A DNA stretch of 64,000 bases from Promicromonospora iranensis (GCF_028994805.1 NZ_JAJQQP010000008.1:255305-319304), one strand, 5' to 3'. Counted from the first letter of the stretch, positions 41,906 through 50,467 are shown. Numbers and translations: made by a program. Notes: generated from the sequence alone by a model not told the origin.

Positions 41906-43045
41906 GTGGAATCGACTGCAGGACTGACAGCCGCAGCGCTGTTCGTCCTGTGGTGGGGCTACTGGCTGCCAAGCCTGGTGCGCCACCGGTCAGAGCTCGC
42001 CGACTCGCGGGTGACCGACCGGTTCTCGGTAGGGCTGCGCATCGTCGCGATGAGCGGCTCCGGACGGAAAGGAGGGGCGATGGTTACTGACGGCAAGCCG
42101 CGGGGGACCGGGCAGGGCGTGCCGCGCGTCGCCCGCCCGACCCCGAAGGGGCACCCGCTCCAGATCATGGTCCGCGGCCGACCGCTGACGGCGGAGCGCA
42201 TCCGCCGCGTGGAGCGACGGGCGCGCCGGGCTGCGCGTGCGCGTCGGCGTCTGATCGTCTCGGCGATCCTCCTGGTGTGCAGCGTCACGGCCTGGGCGCT
42301 CGTCGGCCTCGACCGGCTGCCCTGGGGCATGGCCGTCGCGCCGTCGGCCCTGCTGCTGTTCGTGCTCTTCCTGGGCCGCCGCGCGGCCCGGGCGGCACGG
42401 CGGGCGGACGCGCGGTGGCAGGCGACGGTGCGGGCCGCCCGGCAGCGTGCCACGCAGGCTCGCGTTCTTGCGAACGGCGGCCCGTACGCGCCGCGCAACC
42501 GGGTGCAGGTCACCGGCCTGGCCACTCACGGCTCGAGCACCGAGACGCAGGCGATCCCACGGGTCGCCCGCAAGGACGTGCTCGACGAGATCCTCGACGG
42601 CCCGGCCAAGCCGAAGGTCATCGAGGTTCCGGCCGAGGAGGAGGCAGACCCGAAGGCGAAGACCGGGCGTGCGGTGCAGGCCAAGGCGCCGGCGAAGCGG
42701 GACGAGGTGCCGAGCGGGCGCGCCTGGGACCCGGTTCCGGTACCGCTGCCGACCTACGTGACCAAGCCTGCGGCGCCACAGCGGCAGCCGGCAGCGCTGC
42801 CGCCCTCGTCGACGGCGTCCAAGGGCTCGACGACGCCTTCCGGCCCGACGGCGACCGCTCCCGGCCGGCCGACAGGTACGGGTGCGGGCCTGCCGCCGTC
42901 GGTGCCCGTGTCCGGCTCCGCGCCGGCGGCGTCCGACCCGGTCGCCGAGGACGAGCTCATGCGGGGCGAGCCGCCCCGCATGAAGTCCGAGACGCTGGGC
43001 AAGCCGCTGGAGGAGATCCTGGCGCGACGCCGGGCGGCTGGATGA
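41906..43045 (+). CDS. GlpR-like membrane protein (divisome-associated family)
   Basis: A 379-residue protein that is probably leaderless: TAACGT at 41894 and GTG at 41906. It has an N-terminal helix (TAAALFVLWWGYWLPSLV), a basic stretch, a helical hairpin (LIVSAILLVCSVTAWALVG and GMAVAPSALLLFVLFLG) and a long Pro/Ala/Lys-rich cytosolic tail. The position after rimJ and topology match Rv0996 / corynebacterial GlpR, the receptor for the gephyrin-like MoeA paralogue Glp. The usual glp and galU genes are absent from this locus. Confidence 0.65.
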   Translation: MESTAGLTAAALFVLWWGYWLPSLVRHRSELADSRVTDRFSVGLRIVAMSGSGRKGGAMVTDGKPRGTGQGVPRVARPTPKGHPLQIMVRGRPLTAERIRRVERRARRAARARRRLIVSAILLVCSVTAWALVGLDRLPWGMAVAPSALLLFVLFLGRRAARAARRADARWQATVRAARQRATQARVLANGGPYAPRNRVQVTGLATHGSSTETQAIPRVARKDVLDEILDGPAKPKVIEVPAEEEADPKAKTGRAVQAKAPAKRDEVPSGRAWDPVPVPLPTYVTKPAAPQRQPAALPPSSTASKGSTTPSGPTATAPGRPTGTGAGLPPSVPVSGSAPAASDPVAEDELMRGEPPRMKSETLGKPLEEILARRRAAG

Positions 43046-43147
43046 TCGTGCTGGTGGATGTCGCGCGGGTCACGGGACCGTGACTCGCGCGACACCGGAA
43101 GAAGTTGCGGATCACCGGAGGTGAAGTGCTACTCTTCTGCAGTCCGA

Positions 43148-43220
43148 GGGGCTATGGCGCAGTTGGTAGCGCGCTTCGTTCGCAATGAAGAGGTCGGGGG
43201 TTCGAATCCCCCTAGCTCCA
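43148..43220 (+). tRNA. tRNA-Ala (anticodon CGC)
   Basis: A 73-nt cloverleaf GGGGCTATGGCGCAGTTGG... ends TAGCTCC-A. It has a 7-bp acceptor stem (one G-U), D-arm, anticodon stem CTTCG/TGAAG with loop TTCGCAA (CGC), and T-arm GGGGGTTCGAATCCCCC. Alanine is expected from the CGC anticodon (codon GCG). CCA is not encoded. Confidence 0.95.
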
Positions 43221-43227
43221 CAGACGG

Positions 43228-43271
43228 AAACCCCGCTTGACCAGGGCAGATGCTCCGGTCGGGCGGGGTTT
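43228..43271 (+). terminator. Terminator of tRNA-Ala
   Basis: AAACCCCGC pairs with GCGGGGTTT (43263-43271), with further pairing of TTGACC/GGTCG inside, and a short T-rich tail (TTTCTTCG). It begins 8 nt after the tRNA. Confidence 0.8.
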
Positions 43272-43354
43272 CTTCGTTGCCTGGGAGGCGACCTCCCCGG
43301 ATCGAGCCCCCGGCGGCCGCGGCTCGTAGACCCCGCCTCAGTAGGTTTGCGTGC

Positions 43355-44335
43355 ATGACCAGTGACGACATCGCCGGCCAGGACCTGACGGCCGACGGCG
43401 ATTGGCGAGCGAACAAGTTCTTCCACCGTCGACCCTCCGCCGAGACTCTGGACTGGGTGGCTGCTTCCTTGGGCCGAGGTAGCCGCGTCGTCGGCCACAG
43501 TCGGTTGACCGGCGGCGTCAACTCTGCTGTCCATCGCCTGACAGTTGAGCGTCACGGCACGCGAACGTTCGTGGTGTTGCGGCAGTACCCGGCGGGGAGC
43601 ACCGCGCTGCGGACCGCCATGGAGGTGGAGATCGCCAACCTCAAGGTGGTGGCAGGCAGCGGGCTTCCGGTCCCGACGATCTTGGCCACCGACGTTGCCG
43701 GAGCTGCTACCTGCGGGGCGCCGTCGCTGCTGATGACCCGGCTACCTGGCCACGTTCACCTCGACCCAGCAGAGCACCGCCCGTGGATCGAGAGGATCGC
43801 CGAGTTCGCTGCCCGGCTCCATTCCGTTGACCTCCCAGCCCCGGCCTTCCGACCTTGGGCAGACTCATGGATCACGCCTCCTGGCCAGTTTCAGGTTCCG
43901 GTCGGGGCGCAGAAACCTGCGGTCTGGAAAGCGGCCTTCGACGCCTTGGAGCTACCACCACCTGAGGACGATGCCGTCTTCCTGCACGGCGACTACCTGC
44001 CCGTCAACCTGCTGTGGTCGCGCGGGAAGATCACCGGACTCACCGACTGGAACAGCATCCACCGAGGGTCCCGCGCGATCGACGTCGGACAGTGTCGGCG
44101 GTACCTGGCGTCGCTCTACTCACCCGATTGGGCAGAGGAGCTCCGCTCGCTCTACGCATCGACCGCGGGTGTCACCCTTCACCCGTGGTGGGACTTGTAC
44201 AGCCTCCTGCACCACGACGACAACGCACCGCAGTCGATCTCCCGCCAGGTTGCTGGGCGCCGCCCGGTCGACGTGTCCGGCATGACAGCTCGTGTCGAGA
44301 TCGCCGTAGGACAAGCATTGCAGCGCCTCGGCTGA
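43355..44335 (+). CDS. Aminoglycoside phosphotransferase-family kinase
   Basis: A 326-residue APH-fold protein. The catalytic loop is FLHGDYLPVNLLW and the metal-binding segment is LTDWNSIHRG; the N lobe carries VVLRQYPAGS where the ATP lysine is usually, with Arg there. Such kinases phosphorylate drugs, choline or other small molecules; nothing fixes the substrate, so antibiotic resistance should not be assumed. GC content is somewhat lower than the core genes nearby. It is the first gene after tRNA-Ala in a probable accessory stretch. Confidence 0.75.
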   Translation: MTSDDIAGQDLTADGDWRANKFFHRRPSAETLDWVAASLGRGSRVVGHSRLTGGVNSAVHRLTVERHGTRTFVVLRQYPAGSTALRTAMEVEIANLKVVAGSGLPVPTILATDVAGAATCGAPSLLMTRLPGHVHLDPAEHRPWIERIAEFAARLHSVDLPAPAFRPWADSWITPPGQFQVPVGAQKPAVWKAAFDALELPPPEDDAVFLHGDYLPVNLLWSRGKITGLTDWNSIHRGSRAIDVGQCRRYLASLYSPDWAEELRSLYASTAGVTLHPWWDLYSLLHHDDNAPQSISRQVAGRRPVDVSGMTARVEIAVGQALQRLG

Positions 44336-44409
44336 GCACGGGCGCCGCTCCCTGACGACCCTCATGACCTTCTTGAGGCGGATTCTCCCGCGTGGGTTCA
44401 GGACCCGGA

Positions 44410-45207
44410 TCAGCGCAGACGCGTAGCGGCGATGCCGCCGTCGACGTCGATCGTGGCGCCGAGCACGAACCTGCCCTCGTCGGAGACCAGGTGGCGGACG
44501 GCCCACGCGATGTCGATGGGGCGGACCGGGACGCCGGCGGGCGTGCCTGCGCCCATCTCCGCGAGCTGCTCGGCCGCGTCCGCGTTCCCCGGCGTCGCGG
44601 TCGCACCCGGCGCGACGCCGTTCACCCGGACGCCGCGCGGTCCGTACTCGGCGGCCCATGCGCGGGTGAGCTGCTCGATCGCTGCCTTCGTCGCGGGGTA
44701 GAGCGCCATGAACGGCACGCCCACCCGCGCCATCCACGACCCGATGTTGACGATGGCGCCGTCGCTGCGCTCCGCCATCGCGGGCGCGAGGTGCGCGACC
44801 AGCACGTGGGGTGCCCGGACGTTCGTCGCGAGCACTGTGTCGAGGACCGCGTCGGTCACGTGCTCCGTCGGCCCGCTCGGATACACGCCGGCGTTGTTCA
44901 CCAGGATGTCGACCCGGCCCCCGAGCGCGTCCGTGGCGCGTCGCGCGAAGTCCCGTACGTCGTCCGGCGCGGCGGCGAGGTCTGCCGTCACCGCACTCGC
45001 TCGCTCGCCGCGGGCGGTGATCGTGTCCACCACCCGCGCTGCACGCTCGGCGTCCCGGCCGCTGACGACGACGTGCGCTCCTGAGGCCGCGAGCACGCGG
45101 GCGATCGCCTCGCCGATCCCACTGGACGAGCCCGTGACGATCGCGGTGCGTCCGGCGAGCCGGTCATCCGAGGGGAGGGTGGAGAGCAGTTGTTCGTTCG
45201 ATGTCAT
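44410..45207 (-). CDS. SDR-family oxidoreductase
   Basis: A 265-residue short-chain dehydrogenase. The cofactor loop TAIVTGSSSGIGEAIA, the D-adenine segment TADLAAAP, NNAGVYP, the catalytic Ser in NIGSWMARVG, Tyr/Lys in YPATKAAI, and PGATATP are all in order. The Arg in SGRDAER after beta-2 favours NADP. The ATG at 45207 has GGTGGAAG upstream. It is divergent from an AraC-type regulator, which commonly controls such an SDR. Confidence 0.88.
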   Translation of the reverse strand: MTSNEQLLSTLPSDDRLAGRTAIVTGSSSGIGEAIARVLAASGAHVVVSGRDAERAARVVDTITARGERASAVTADLAAAPDDVRDFARRATDALGGRVDILVNNAGVYPSGPTEHVTDAVLDTVLATNVRAPHVLVAHLAPAMAERSDGAIVNIGSWMARVGVPFMALYPATKAAIEQLTRAWAAEYGPRGVRVNGVAPGATATPGNADAAEQLAEMGAGTPAGVPVRPIDIAWAVRHLVSDEGRFVLGATIDVDGGIAATRLR

Positions 45208-45322
45208 GCTTCCACCGTCACACCGGCTCACCGGGCATGGTTGCCTGATCACGTCGGATCCTTGCCAGCTTCGGACGCGCCCTGCTGGATCGTGCGGCGT
45301 CGGTATCGAGTTGAATGGTGCG

Positions 45323-46222
45323 GTGACCGAAGCAGTGGACGCCCACCTGGACCGAGCTGTCGACAGCGTCCGGCGGCACCTGGGCAACCAGGCACGGGCC
45401 GAGGCCCTGGGGCTGCGACTCGACCTGACCCAGGAGCCCACCGGGCTGAACTACCAGTACTACACGCCGTCGCTGTCGATGGTGCTCACCGGGCGCAAGC
45501 GGTCGATCATCGGCGAGTACGACCAGCGCTGGGGACGCGAGCACTTCCTCATCACACCCGTCGGCCTGCCGGTGATGGCCGGGGTCGTCGAGCTGGACGC
45601 GCAGGGCGAGTTCCTTTCCGCGATCTGGCGGCTCGACCCCGTGATCGTGACCGAGGTCGCGGGAGCCATGGCCCGCACGGCTGGTGCGGTGCCGGCCGAA
45701 CCGGCCCGCCTGGGCACCTGGACCCCGCAGCTCGCTGATGCCGTCGCGCGGCTCCTCGGGCTCCTCGACACCCCTGAGGACATCCCGGTGCTCGCACCCC
45801 TCCTCACGCGCGAGGTGGTGCTGCGCCTCCTGCAGACCGAGCAGGCGCCCCGGCTGCTGGTGGCGGTCGAGACCACCCACAGCGGAATCGTGGTGCGTGC
45901 CATCGAGGCGCTCAACGAGTCGATCGAGAAGCCGTGGTCGCTCGCACGTCTCGGGGCGGCCGTTGGCTCGAGCTCGTCCACACTGGCCCGGCGCTTCAAG
46001 CAGGTCACCGGGATGACCCCGCTGCATTACCTCAAACGACTCCGGCTCGGCGAGGCGCGACGGCGGATGGTCGTGCTCGGCGAATCTGCCGGACAAGCCG
46101 CCACCGCGGTCGGCTACCTGAGCGCCTCACACTTCTCCCGCGACTACCGCGCCGCCTACGGCACGACGCCGGCAGCGGACGCGACGTTGGTGCGGGCGCG
46201 CCTGCGGTCAGCCACCGCGTGA
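45323..46222 (+). CDS. AraC-family regulator with AraC_N domain
   Basis: A 299-residue regulator. Residues 20-170 match the AraC_N sensor domain (QYYTPSLSMVLTGRKRSIIG, HFLITPVGLPVMAGVV). The last 100 residues carry the double HTH, with SLARLGAAVGSSSSTLARRFKQV and TAVGYLSASHFSRDYRAAYG. The GTG at 45323 is the first start downstream of the divergent region. It probably regulates the SDR gene 115 nt away. Confidence 0.85.
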   Translation: MTEAVDAHLDRAVDSVRRHLGNQARAEALGLRLDLTQEPTGLNYQYYTPSLSMVLTGRKRSIIGEYDQRWGREHFLITPVGLPVMAGVVELDAQGEFLSAIWRLDPVIVTEVAGAMARTAGAVPAEPARLGTWTPQLADAVARLLGLLDTPEDIPVLAPLLTREVVLRLLQTEQAPRLLVAVETTHSGIVVRAIEALNESIEKPWSLARLGAAVGSSSSTLARRFKQVTGMTPLHYLKRLRLGEARRRMVVLGESAGQAATAVGYLSASHFSRDYRAAYGTTPAADATLVRARLRSATA

Positions 46223-46479
46223 CAGCGGGACAGCTCCCGAGAGTGACATCGCGCTACCTCTCATCCGAGAAGGGAGAGCAGCGCGGTGGCTGCGGCCCGT
46301 GCGGGGACGCTGACGCAGCGCTCGACTGCGGCATCGAGGCACTGACGGGCGACCGTCGATCCGTGCCGAGCTTGGCCCTTGTCGCCGACGCGCTGACTCG
46401 TGAGCTCGACCGCGCCAAGCTCTCCGACGACCCGCGCGCCCGTGCCTACGCGGACGCGCTGACCGACATCGGCAACTGA
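46219..46479 (+). CDS. Small hypothetical protein coupled to the AraC gene
   Basis: An 86-residue ORF whose GTG overlaps the AraC stop by 4 nt (GTGA). The C-terminal half (ALTGDRRSVPSLALVADALTRELDRAKL, then SDDPRARAYADALTDIGN) has a helical, protein-like composition and ends cleanly, while the first third is less convincing. I do not recognise it. It may be a real coupled gene or the fused tail of a decayed one. Confidence 0.4.
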   Translation: MTAGQLPRVTSRYLSSEKGEQRGGCGPCGDADAALDCGIEALTGDRRSVPSLALVADALTRELDRAKLSDDPRARAYADALTDIGN

Positions 46480-46653
46480 GGCTGCGAAGCGTCCCGGCCG
46501 CACGGGGACCGTGGTACCCGCTGGTCCTCACATTTTGCGCAATTGACGCATGAGCAAAGCGGTGGCATCTCCCGTCGGTTAGCGTGCGATTGCGTCCGAG
46601 TCAGTGCTGCCGAGGCGCCTAAGTTCGCTCACTCGTTCAATTGGGAGGTCTGC

Positions 46654-47373
46654 ATGGTCAGGATCGCAATGCGCAGCATTGCTGCCACTGTTGCAGTGTT
46701 CATCCTTGGTGCAACCGGACTCACATTGTCTGCGCAGGCTGCCCCTTTGTCCCCGGGCGCTGGTGGTGATCCCGCAGACGCCGGTGCTGGAACGCAGGCG
46801 AGCACCGACCGTTTCGTGTCCGAATCGTGTATCGAGCAGGTATTGGAGATATCCCGGGATCTGGGGGATTCCGACGAGGATGCGCACGCCGAAGCGGATG
46901 AACTGTGCACCGGCACGGTTATCTCTGAAACGTCAGAAGAGATGACAGCAAGCGTGGACGAGGTAGCAAGGCTGGCGGAAAGCGAGTCGATGTCTCCCGC
47001 GCAGGCGAGCATGCTTGTGGAGCGAGCGGCGAGCGGGGCGATCAAGTACAAGAAATGGACCCACGCGTACTGGGGTGGGTCCATCGTGGAAAAGCACAAC
47101 GGTACGACCTACTACGACGGTTCCAGGGCTTGGGTGAAGGAATATCGCGGGAAGACAGGTAGTCACGTCTGCCATTCCGAGGGTTCGATCGGAATTGGAT
47201 GGGCTGTCGAGCGAATCTCCTGCAACAAGCCGACCGCTGCCTCGTCGGCTGACAACTATTACCGATTCGACGCAAGCGTGTTCTTCAAGGGGAGTCCCGT
47301 CAACCTCGGTGTTGGTCTCCACTTCCGCGTCAGCGCTAACGGTGCCACTAAGAGCTGGCAGGTCGGTGGCTGA
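46654..47373 (+). CDS. Secreted protein of unknown function, low GC
   Basis: A 239-residue protein from ATG 46654 (GGGAGG upstream). A signal peptide (MRSIAATVAVFILGATGLTL then SAQA|AP) precedes an acidic helical region with several Cys residues, and a C-terminal beta-rich domain (KWTHAYWGGSIVEKHNGTTYYDG, then HVCHSEGSIGIGWAVERISC, as short motifs) that looks lactococcin-972-like or wall-active, though I cannot name it. Base composition and codon use are clearly less GC-rich than the rest of the window, which suggests recent transfer. Confidence 0.65.
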   Translation: MVRIAMRSIAATVAVFILGATGLTLSAQAAPLSPGAGGDPADAGAGTQASTDRFVSESCIEQVLEISRDLGDSDEDAHAEADELCTGTVISETSEEMTASVDEVARLAESESMSPAQASMLVERAASGAIKYKKWTHAYWGGSIVEKHNGTTYYDGSRAWVKEYRGKTGSHVCHSEGSIGIGWAVERISCNKPTAASSADNYYRFDASVFFKGSPVNLGVGLHFRVSANGATKSWQVGG

Positions 47374-47395
47374 TACATCACCCGTTGATCTGCCC

Positions 47396-47433
47396 CTGCC
47401 GGGATGCTAGCGTCCCAACTGGCATCCCGGCAG
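47396..47433 (+). terminator. Hairpin after the secreted-protein gene
   Basis: CTGCCGGGATGC and GCATCCCGGCAG are 12-bp exact arms around a 14-nt loop, 22 nt after the stop codon and 25 nt before the next start. It may terminate the first gene or shape the leader of the next. Confidence 0.6.
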
Positions 47434-47457
47434 CGGGCCCAGGATGAGGAGCTTTCG

Positions 47458-47748
47458 ATGGAAGAACCGCAGGCGGAGGCCTCGTACCGTACGGCTCGCT
47501 CGGAAGCTGTACGCGAGAACTGGTGGTTCATCGGGTGTATAGCGATCGCGCTGGCGGCCACGCCTTTACTCCCTCTGCTGCCTCTCGTCAGTCCTCTGAT
47601 CGCTATGACCACGCCGCTCCGGAAGGACCGAGGTCGGATGGTGACGCTGTGGGTGCTGGCAGCGCTCCTCTCTCTGATGGTGGTTGCCCCCTGGATCATT
47701 GGAATATTCGATCCTGTATTCGTCACCGAGATCACGGGTCGAGCATGA
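47458..47748 (+). CDS. Small membrane protein, unknown function
   Basis: A 96-residue protein from ATG 47458, with GAGGAG 7 nt upstream. Two hydrophobic segments are visible (WWFIGCIAIALAATPLLPLL and WVLAALLSLMVVAPWIIGIF). It shares the lower GC of the preceding secreted-protein gene and may have come with it; no motif suggests a role. Confidence 0.6.
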   Translation: MEEPQAEASYRTARSEAVRENWWFIGCIAIALAATPLLPLLPLVSPLIAMTTPLRKDRGRMVTLWVLAALLSLMVVAPWIIGIFDPVFVTEITGRA

Positions 47749-47825
47749 GGCGCAGAGTGTTGCGCTCGGTCGGGCCATGATGAGTTTCCTCCTTTCTCAA
47801 GGCGCGCCTCCAGCGGGGTGACGCA

Positions 47826-48224
47826 ATGCCCGAAGCATCGCCTGCCATCGCGGCGGCAGTCATCGTCCAGGACGGGAAGCTGCTCCTGGTCCGACGTCGC
47901 GTTGCCGAGGGCTCGCTCTCGTGGCAGTTCCCCGCCGGCGCCGTCGAACAGGGTGAGACCTTCGACGAGGCCGCGGTGCGCGAGGCAGCTGAGGAGGTTG
48001 GGCTCAACGTCCAGGCCGTGATCGTGTTGGGGGAGCGCCTGCACCCGAGCACCGGTCGCCTGATGGGCTACGTCGCATGCGACGTCGTCAGCGGGGAGGC
48101 GTACGTCGCCGATGCCGGGGAGCTCGCGGGAATCGTATGGGCGACCCTGGACAGGCTCACCGACTACGTGCCGAACGGCTTCGCGCCGGCTGTGCAGGAC
48201 TACCTCACGACAACGTTCGGATGA
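47826..48224 (+). CDS. NUDIX hydrolase
   Basis: A 132-residue NUDIX protein. The box reads GAVEQGETFDEAAVREAAEE followed by VGL, matching G-x5-E-x7-R-E-x2-E-E-x-G. The fold start (AAAVIVQDGKLLLVRRR) is normal. It hydrolyses a nucleoside-diphosphate-linked substrate that cannot be predicted from sequence. ATG 47826 has no strong ribosome site (GGGGTGACGCA). Its last 25 nt overlap a doubtful ORF on the other strand. Confidence 0.85.
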   Translation: MPEASPAIAAAVIVQDGKLLLVRRRVAEGSLSWQFPAGAVEQGETFDEAAVREAAEEVGLNVQAVIVLGERLHPSTGRLMGYVACDVVSGEAYVADAGELAGIVWATLDRLTDYVPNGFAPAVQDYLTTTFG

Positions 48225-48517
48225 AGCGGCAGGAGGTCGGTCGAAACCCAGGACCTCGCCTCTCCGCACGGTTCCTTTCCGAAATCTGGCTCAAGCCGGC
48301 TGATCATCACCACGTAGCGGCCCCGGCGGGCTTCGACACGATCGCCGCTGTACGGAAACACCTCGAGCAGTTCGGCGTAGCGGTCGTCCGATTGATTGAC
48401 CAGGCACAGTTCCTGCTCGCTGTCGGTTTTCACCGACGTCCAACCCTCAGCCGTGGCGAACGCCTGACGGTAGAAGCCGAGAAGGGTCGGCAGCGATCCG
48501 TCCTGGACGTCAATCAC
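48200..48517 (-). CDS. Hypothetical protein or 3' part of a broken gene
   Basis: A 105-residue minus-strand frame with protein-like composition (TLLGFYRQAFATAEGWTSV, RYAELLEVFPYSGDRVEARR, YVVMISRLEPDF). The GTG start at 48517 has no convincing ribosome site, and the frame continues a few codons upstream to a TAG. Another protein-like frame on the same strand (48692-48510) begins LLEVRPEFILGEVRELVVDRL and stops where this one starts. Together they could be one gene split by a frameshift. I do not recognise a family. Confidence 0.35.
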   Translation of the reverse strand: MIDVQDGSLPTLLGFYRQAFATAEGWTSVKTDSEQELCLVNQSDDRYAELLEVFPYSGDRVEARRGRYVVMISRLEPDFGKEPCGEARSWVSTDLLPLHPNVVVR

Positions 48518-48699
48518 CTGGTGACGAGAACGGGGCCACGCTGCATGCTAGACGCGGTGCTCCGATGTGCAGCACCGCAACGAGAGATCGAGTTGGCCGC
48601 CTTCGCACGTCCAGGTCTACCGCAGTGCTGAGCCGATCGACGACTAGTTCCCGTACTTCCCCGAGAATGAACTCCGGCCGCACCTCCAGCAAGCGTCCC

Positions 48700-49071
48700 T
48701 CACCAGGGCGGATTCTGAGGGGGCAGCTCGCGGATGCGTGTGGCGGCTCCCTCGTCGTCGTAGCCGATCAACGTGGCGGTCGCTGTGCCAGGCGGTAGCC
48801 ATCCGTACGCGACGTTCTCGTGCGCCTGGACGAATCCTGTCGGGAGCTCGTCGGCATCCCGGACCAGGTTCGTGGCAGTGAGCGGGGCGGCGACCGCGAC
48901 AGCGGCGGCGGCCACGACGAGCGGGATACGGCCGACACGGCGTCGGCGAGGTCGGGGCGTGACCGCCCGCCGTCGTCCCGCCATGATGGCGTGGGCTCGT
49001 CCCAGAGCAGGGTCGTCCTGCCCGATGGTGGGCGAGGCGTCGCACAGTGTCGTCAACAGGTCGTTGCTCAT
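48700..49071 (-). CDS. Small membrane protein coupled to an ECF sigma factor
   Basis: A 123-residue protein whose ATG overlaps the sigma-factor stop (ATGA). An N-terminal cytosolic part with a basic patch (RRRAVTPRPRRRRVGR) leads to one helix (IPLVVAAAAVAVAAPLTA) and a short outer domain. The layout is that of an anti-sigma-like or accessory protein, but no zinc-finger HxxxCxxC is present. Confidence 0.6.
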   Translation of the reverse strand: MSNDLLTTLCDASPTIGQDDPALGRAHAIMAGRRRAVTPRPRRRRVGRIPLVVAAAAVAVAAPLTATNLVRDADELPTGFVQAHENVAYGWLPPGTATATLIGYDDEGAATRIRELPPQNPPW

Positions 49072-49649
49072 GGTCGTCCCTCCGCGGTGGTCAACGAGGT
49101 GTGTGCTGCCACTGGACGTGGACGGCGTTCCGGTTTCTCCTCCGCGTGGGCGGTCAGCCGCTGGCGTGCCCTGTGCAGGCGCACGCGGAAGGTGGCCGCT
49201 GAGCAGCCGGCGACCTTGGCCGCGTCCGAAGGGCTGAGCCCGTCCCAGGCGACCAGGAGCAGCGCTTCCCGGTCGGCATCGCGCAGCAGCGCCAGCGCCC
49301 TGAGCAGCGCGTCCTGTTCGGTGACGCGTTCGTCCAGCCGAGGTGCGGTCAGCACGAGGTCGGCGACGCGAGCGAGCTGTTCTTCGAGATCCCGGCCGCG
49401 ACGTCGAGCCCTGTGGTGCTTGGCGACGGTGTGACGCGCGACGGTCAGCAGCCACGGCAGGGTGGCGCGCGCCGGGATGGCGTCGATCCTGCGCCATGCG
49501 ACCAGGAAGACGTCGGCGACCACGTCCTCAGCGAGACTCACATCGACGTGTCGCAACGCGTAGGCGTGCACGCGGTGGGCGGACTGCCGCCACAGTGCGC
49601 CAAGCTGGGCGTCCTGCTCGTCGCGGTGACCCGCATCGTCAGACCTCAT
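49068..49649 (-). CDS. ECF-type RNA polymerase sigma factor
   Basis: A 193-residue sigma factor. Region 2 is in VSLAEDVVADVFLVAWRRID and region 4 HTH in LSPSDAAKVAGCSAATFRVR. The two are joined by a linker of about 50 residues. The ATG at 49649 has GAGGGA about 10 nt upstream. It overlaps the downstream small membrane protein by 4 nt, the usual coupling for a sigma factor and its modulator. The regulated promoter is unknown. Confidence 0.88.
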   Translation of the reverse strand: MRSDDAGHRDEQDAQLGALWRQSAHRVHAYALRHVDVSLAEDVVADVFLVAWRRIDAIPARATLPWLLTVARHTVAKHHRARRRGRDLEEQLARVADLVLTAPRLDERVTEQDALLRALALLRDADREALLLVAWDGLSPSDAAKVAGCSAATFRVRLHRARQRLTAHAEEKPERRPRPVAAHTSLTTAEGRP

Positions 49650-49714
49650 ACCCAGTAGTCCCTCGAAGCGCGCGATCGTTACAGGCGAGGATCCAAGTCG
49701 TGGCCGAGCCCGGC

Positions 49715-50467
49715 TCAGCCTCGTCGAGGAAGCGACGTCCGGCGCAGCCATCGCTCCCACGGAGGCGCGTCCTGCCAGTTGAGCCGCAGCGTGCGCCACG
49801 CGCGATCGAGCCGCCGGCGTCTTTGGCGTCGACCGCGCAGACTGCGCGCGGACACGCCCACCCGCCACGAGCGGTCGAGCCGTATCCGGTGCCCCGGACC
49901 GAGCCGGAACGCCAGGTCGAGGTCGTCGTGCACCTCGGTGTCGTCGCGCACGACCTCTCGGCGCACGGCCCGCCAGGCTTCGGAGCGCATCGCCATGCAC
50001 GAGCCCCACAGGGCAGTGTGTCCGAGCGCCAGGTGCCCGAGCACGTAGTACGACCCCAGGTAGGCCACGGCTGCAGCGACCCGCATGCCCCGCGGCGCGT
50101 CATAGAAGCTGCCCGCCCCCGTGAGAGCGTCGAGACCCGGTTCGGCGGCCATCTGTTCCACCACCGTCTCCACCCACCGCGGGCCGGGCCGGGAGTCGGC
50201 GTCGAGCCGCGCGATGACGGTGCCCTTCGCAGTGTCGTAACCGGTCGCTGCGGCGGCGGGGATCCCGACGCTGGGTTCGGCAACGACCACGGCGCCCCAC
50301 CGGTGCGCCACGGCAGCGGATGCGTCGGTCGAGGCGTTGTCGACCACGACGATCTCGAGCGGGTCCACGGTCTGGCGGGCGAGCAGGGCCAGGCACGCGT
50401 CCAGCGCCGGCGCGTCGTTGCGCACCGGGATCACCACGGACACCGTCGGCGCGAGATCAGATGTCAT
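49715..50467 (-). CDS. Family 2 glycosyltransferase
   Basis: A 250-residue GT-A enzyme. The N-terminal VSVVIPVRNDAPALDACLALL, VVVDNASTDASA and the metal-binding DxD in ARLDADSRPGPRWVE are present, and EVHDDLDLAFRLG is the acceptor-side acidic segment. No membrane helix is seen. It overlaps the upstream membrane-protein gene by 11 nt, which suggests the two act together on a lipid-linked or surface glycan. Confidence 0.85.
   Translation of the reverse strand: MTSDLAPTVSVVIPVRNDAPALDACLALLARQTVDPLEIVVVDNASTDASAAVAHRWGAVVVAEPSVGIPAAAATGYDTAKGTVIARLDADSRPGPRWVETVVEQMAAEPGLDALTGAGSFYDAPRGMRVAAAVAYLGSYYVLGHLALGHTALWGSCMAMRSEAWRAVRREVVRDDTEVHDDLDLAFRLGPGHRIRLDRSWRVGVSARSLRGRRQRRRRLDRAWRTLRLNWQDAPPWERWLRRTSLPRRG

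Noticed and set aside
43148..43400. tRNA-Ala as an integration site for a mobile element
   Set aside because: Genes after it look accessory, but I find no integrase and no repeated copy of the tRNA 3' end in the window, so no attachment site is called.
43355..44335. Antibiotic resistance gene call for the APH-family protein
   Set aside because: Only the general kinase motifs are visible; nothing indicates an aminoglycoside or macrolide substrate.
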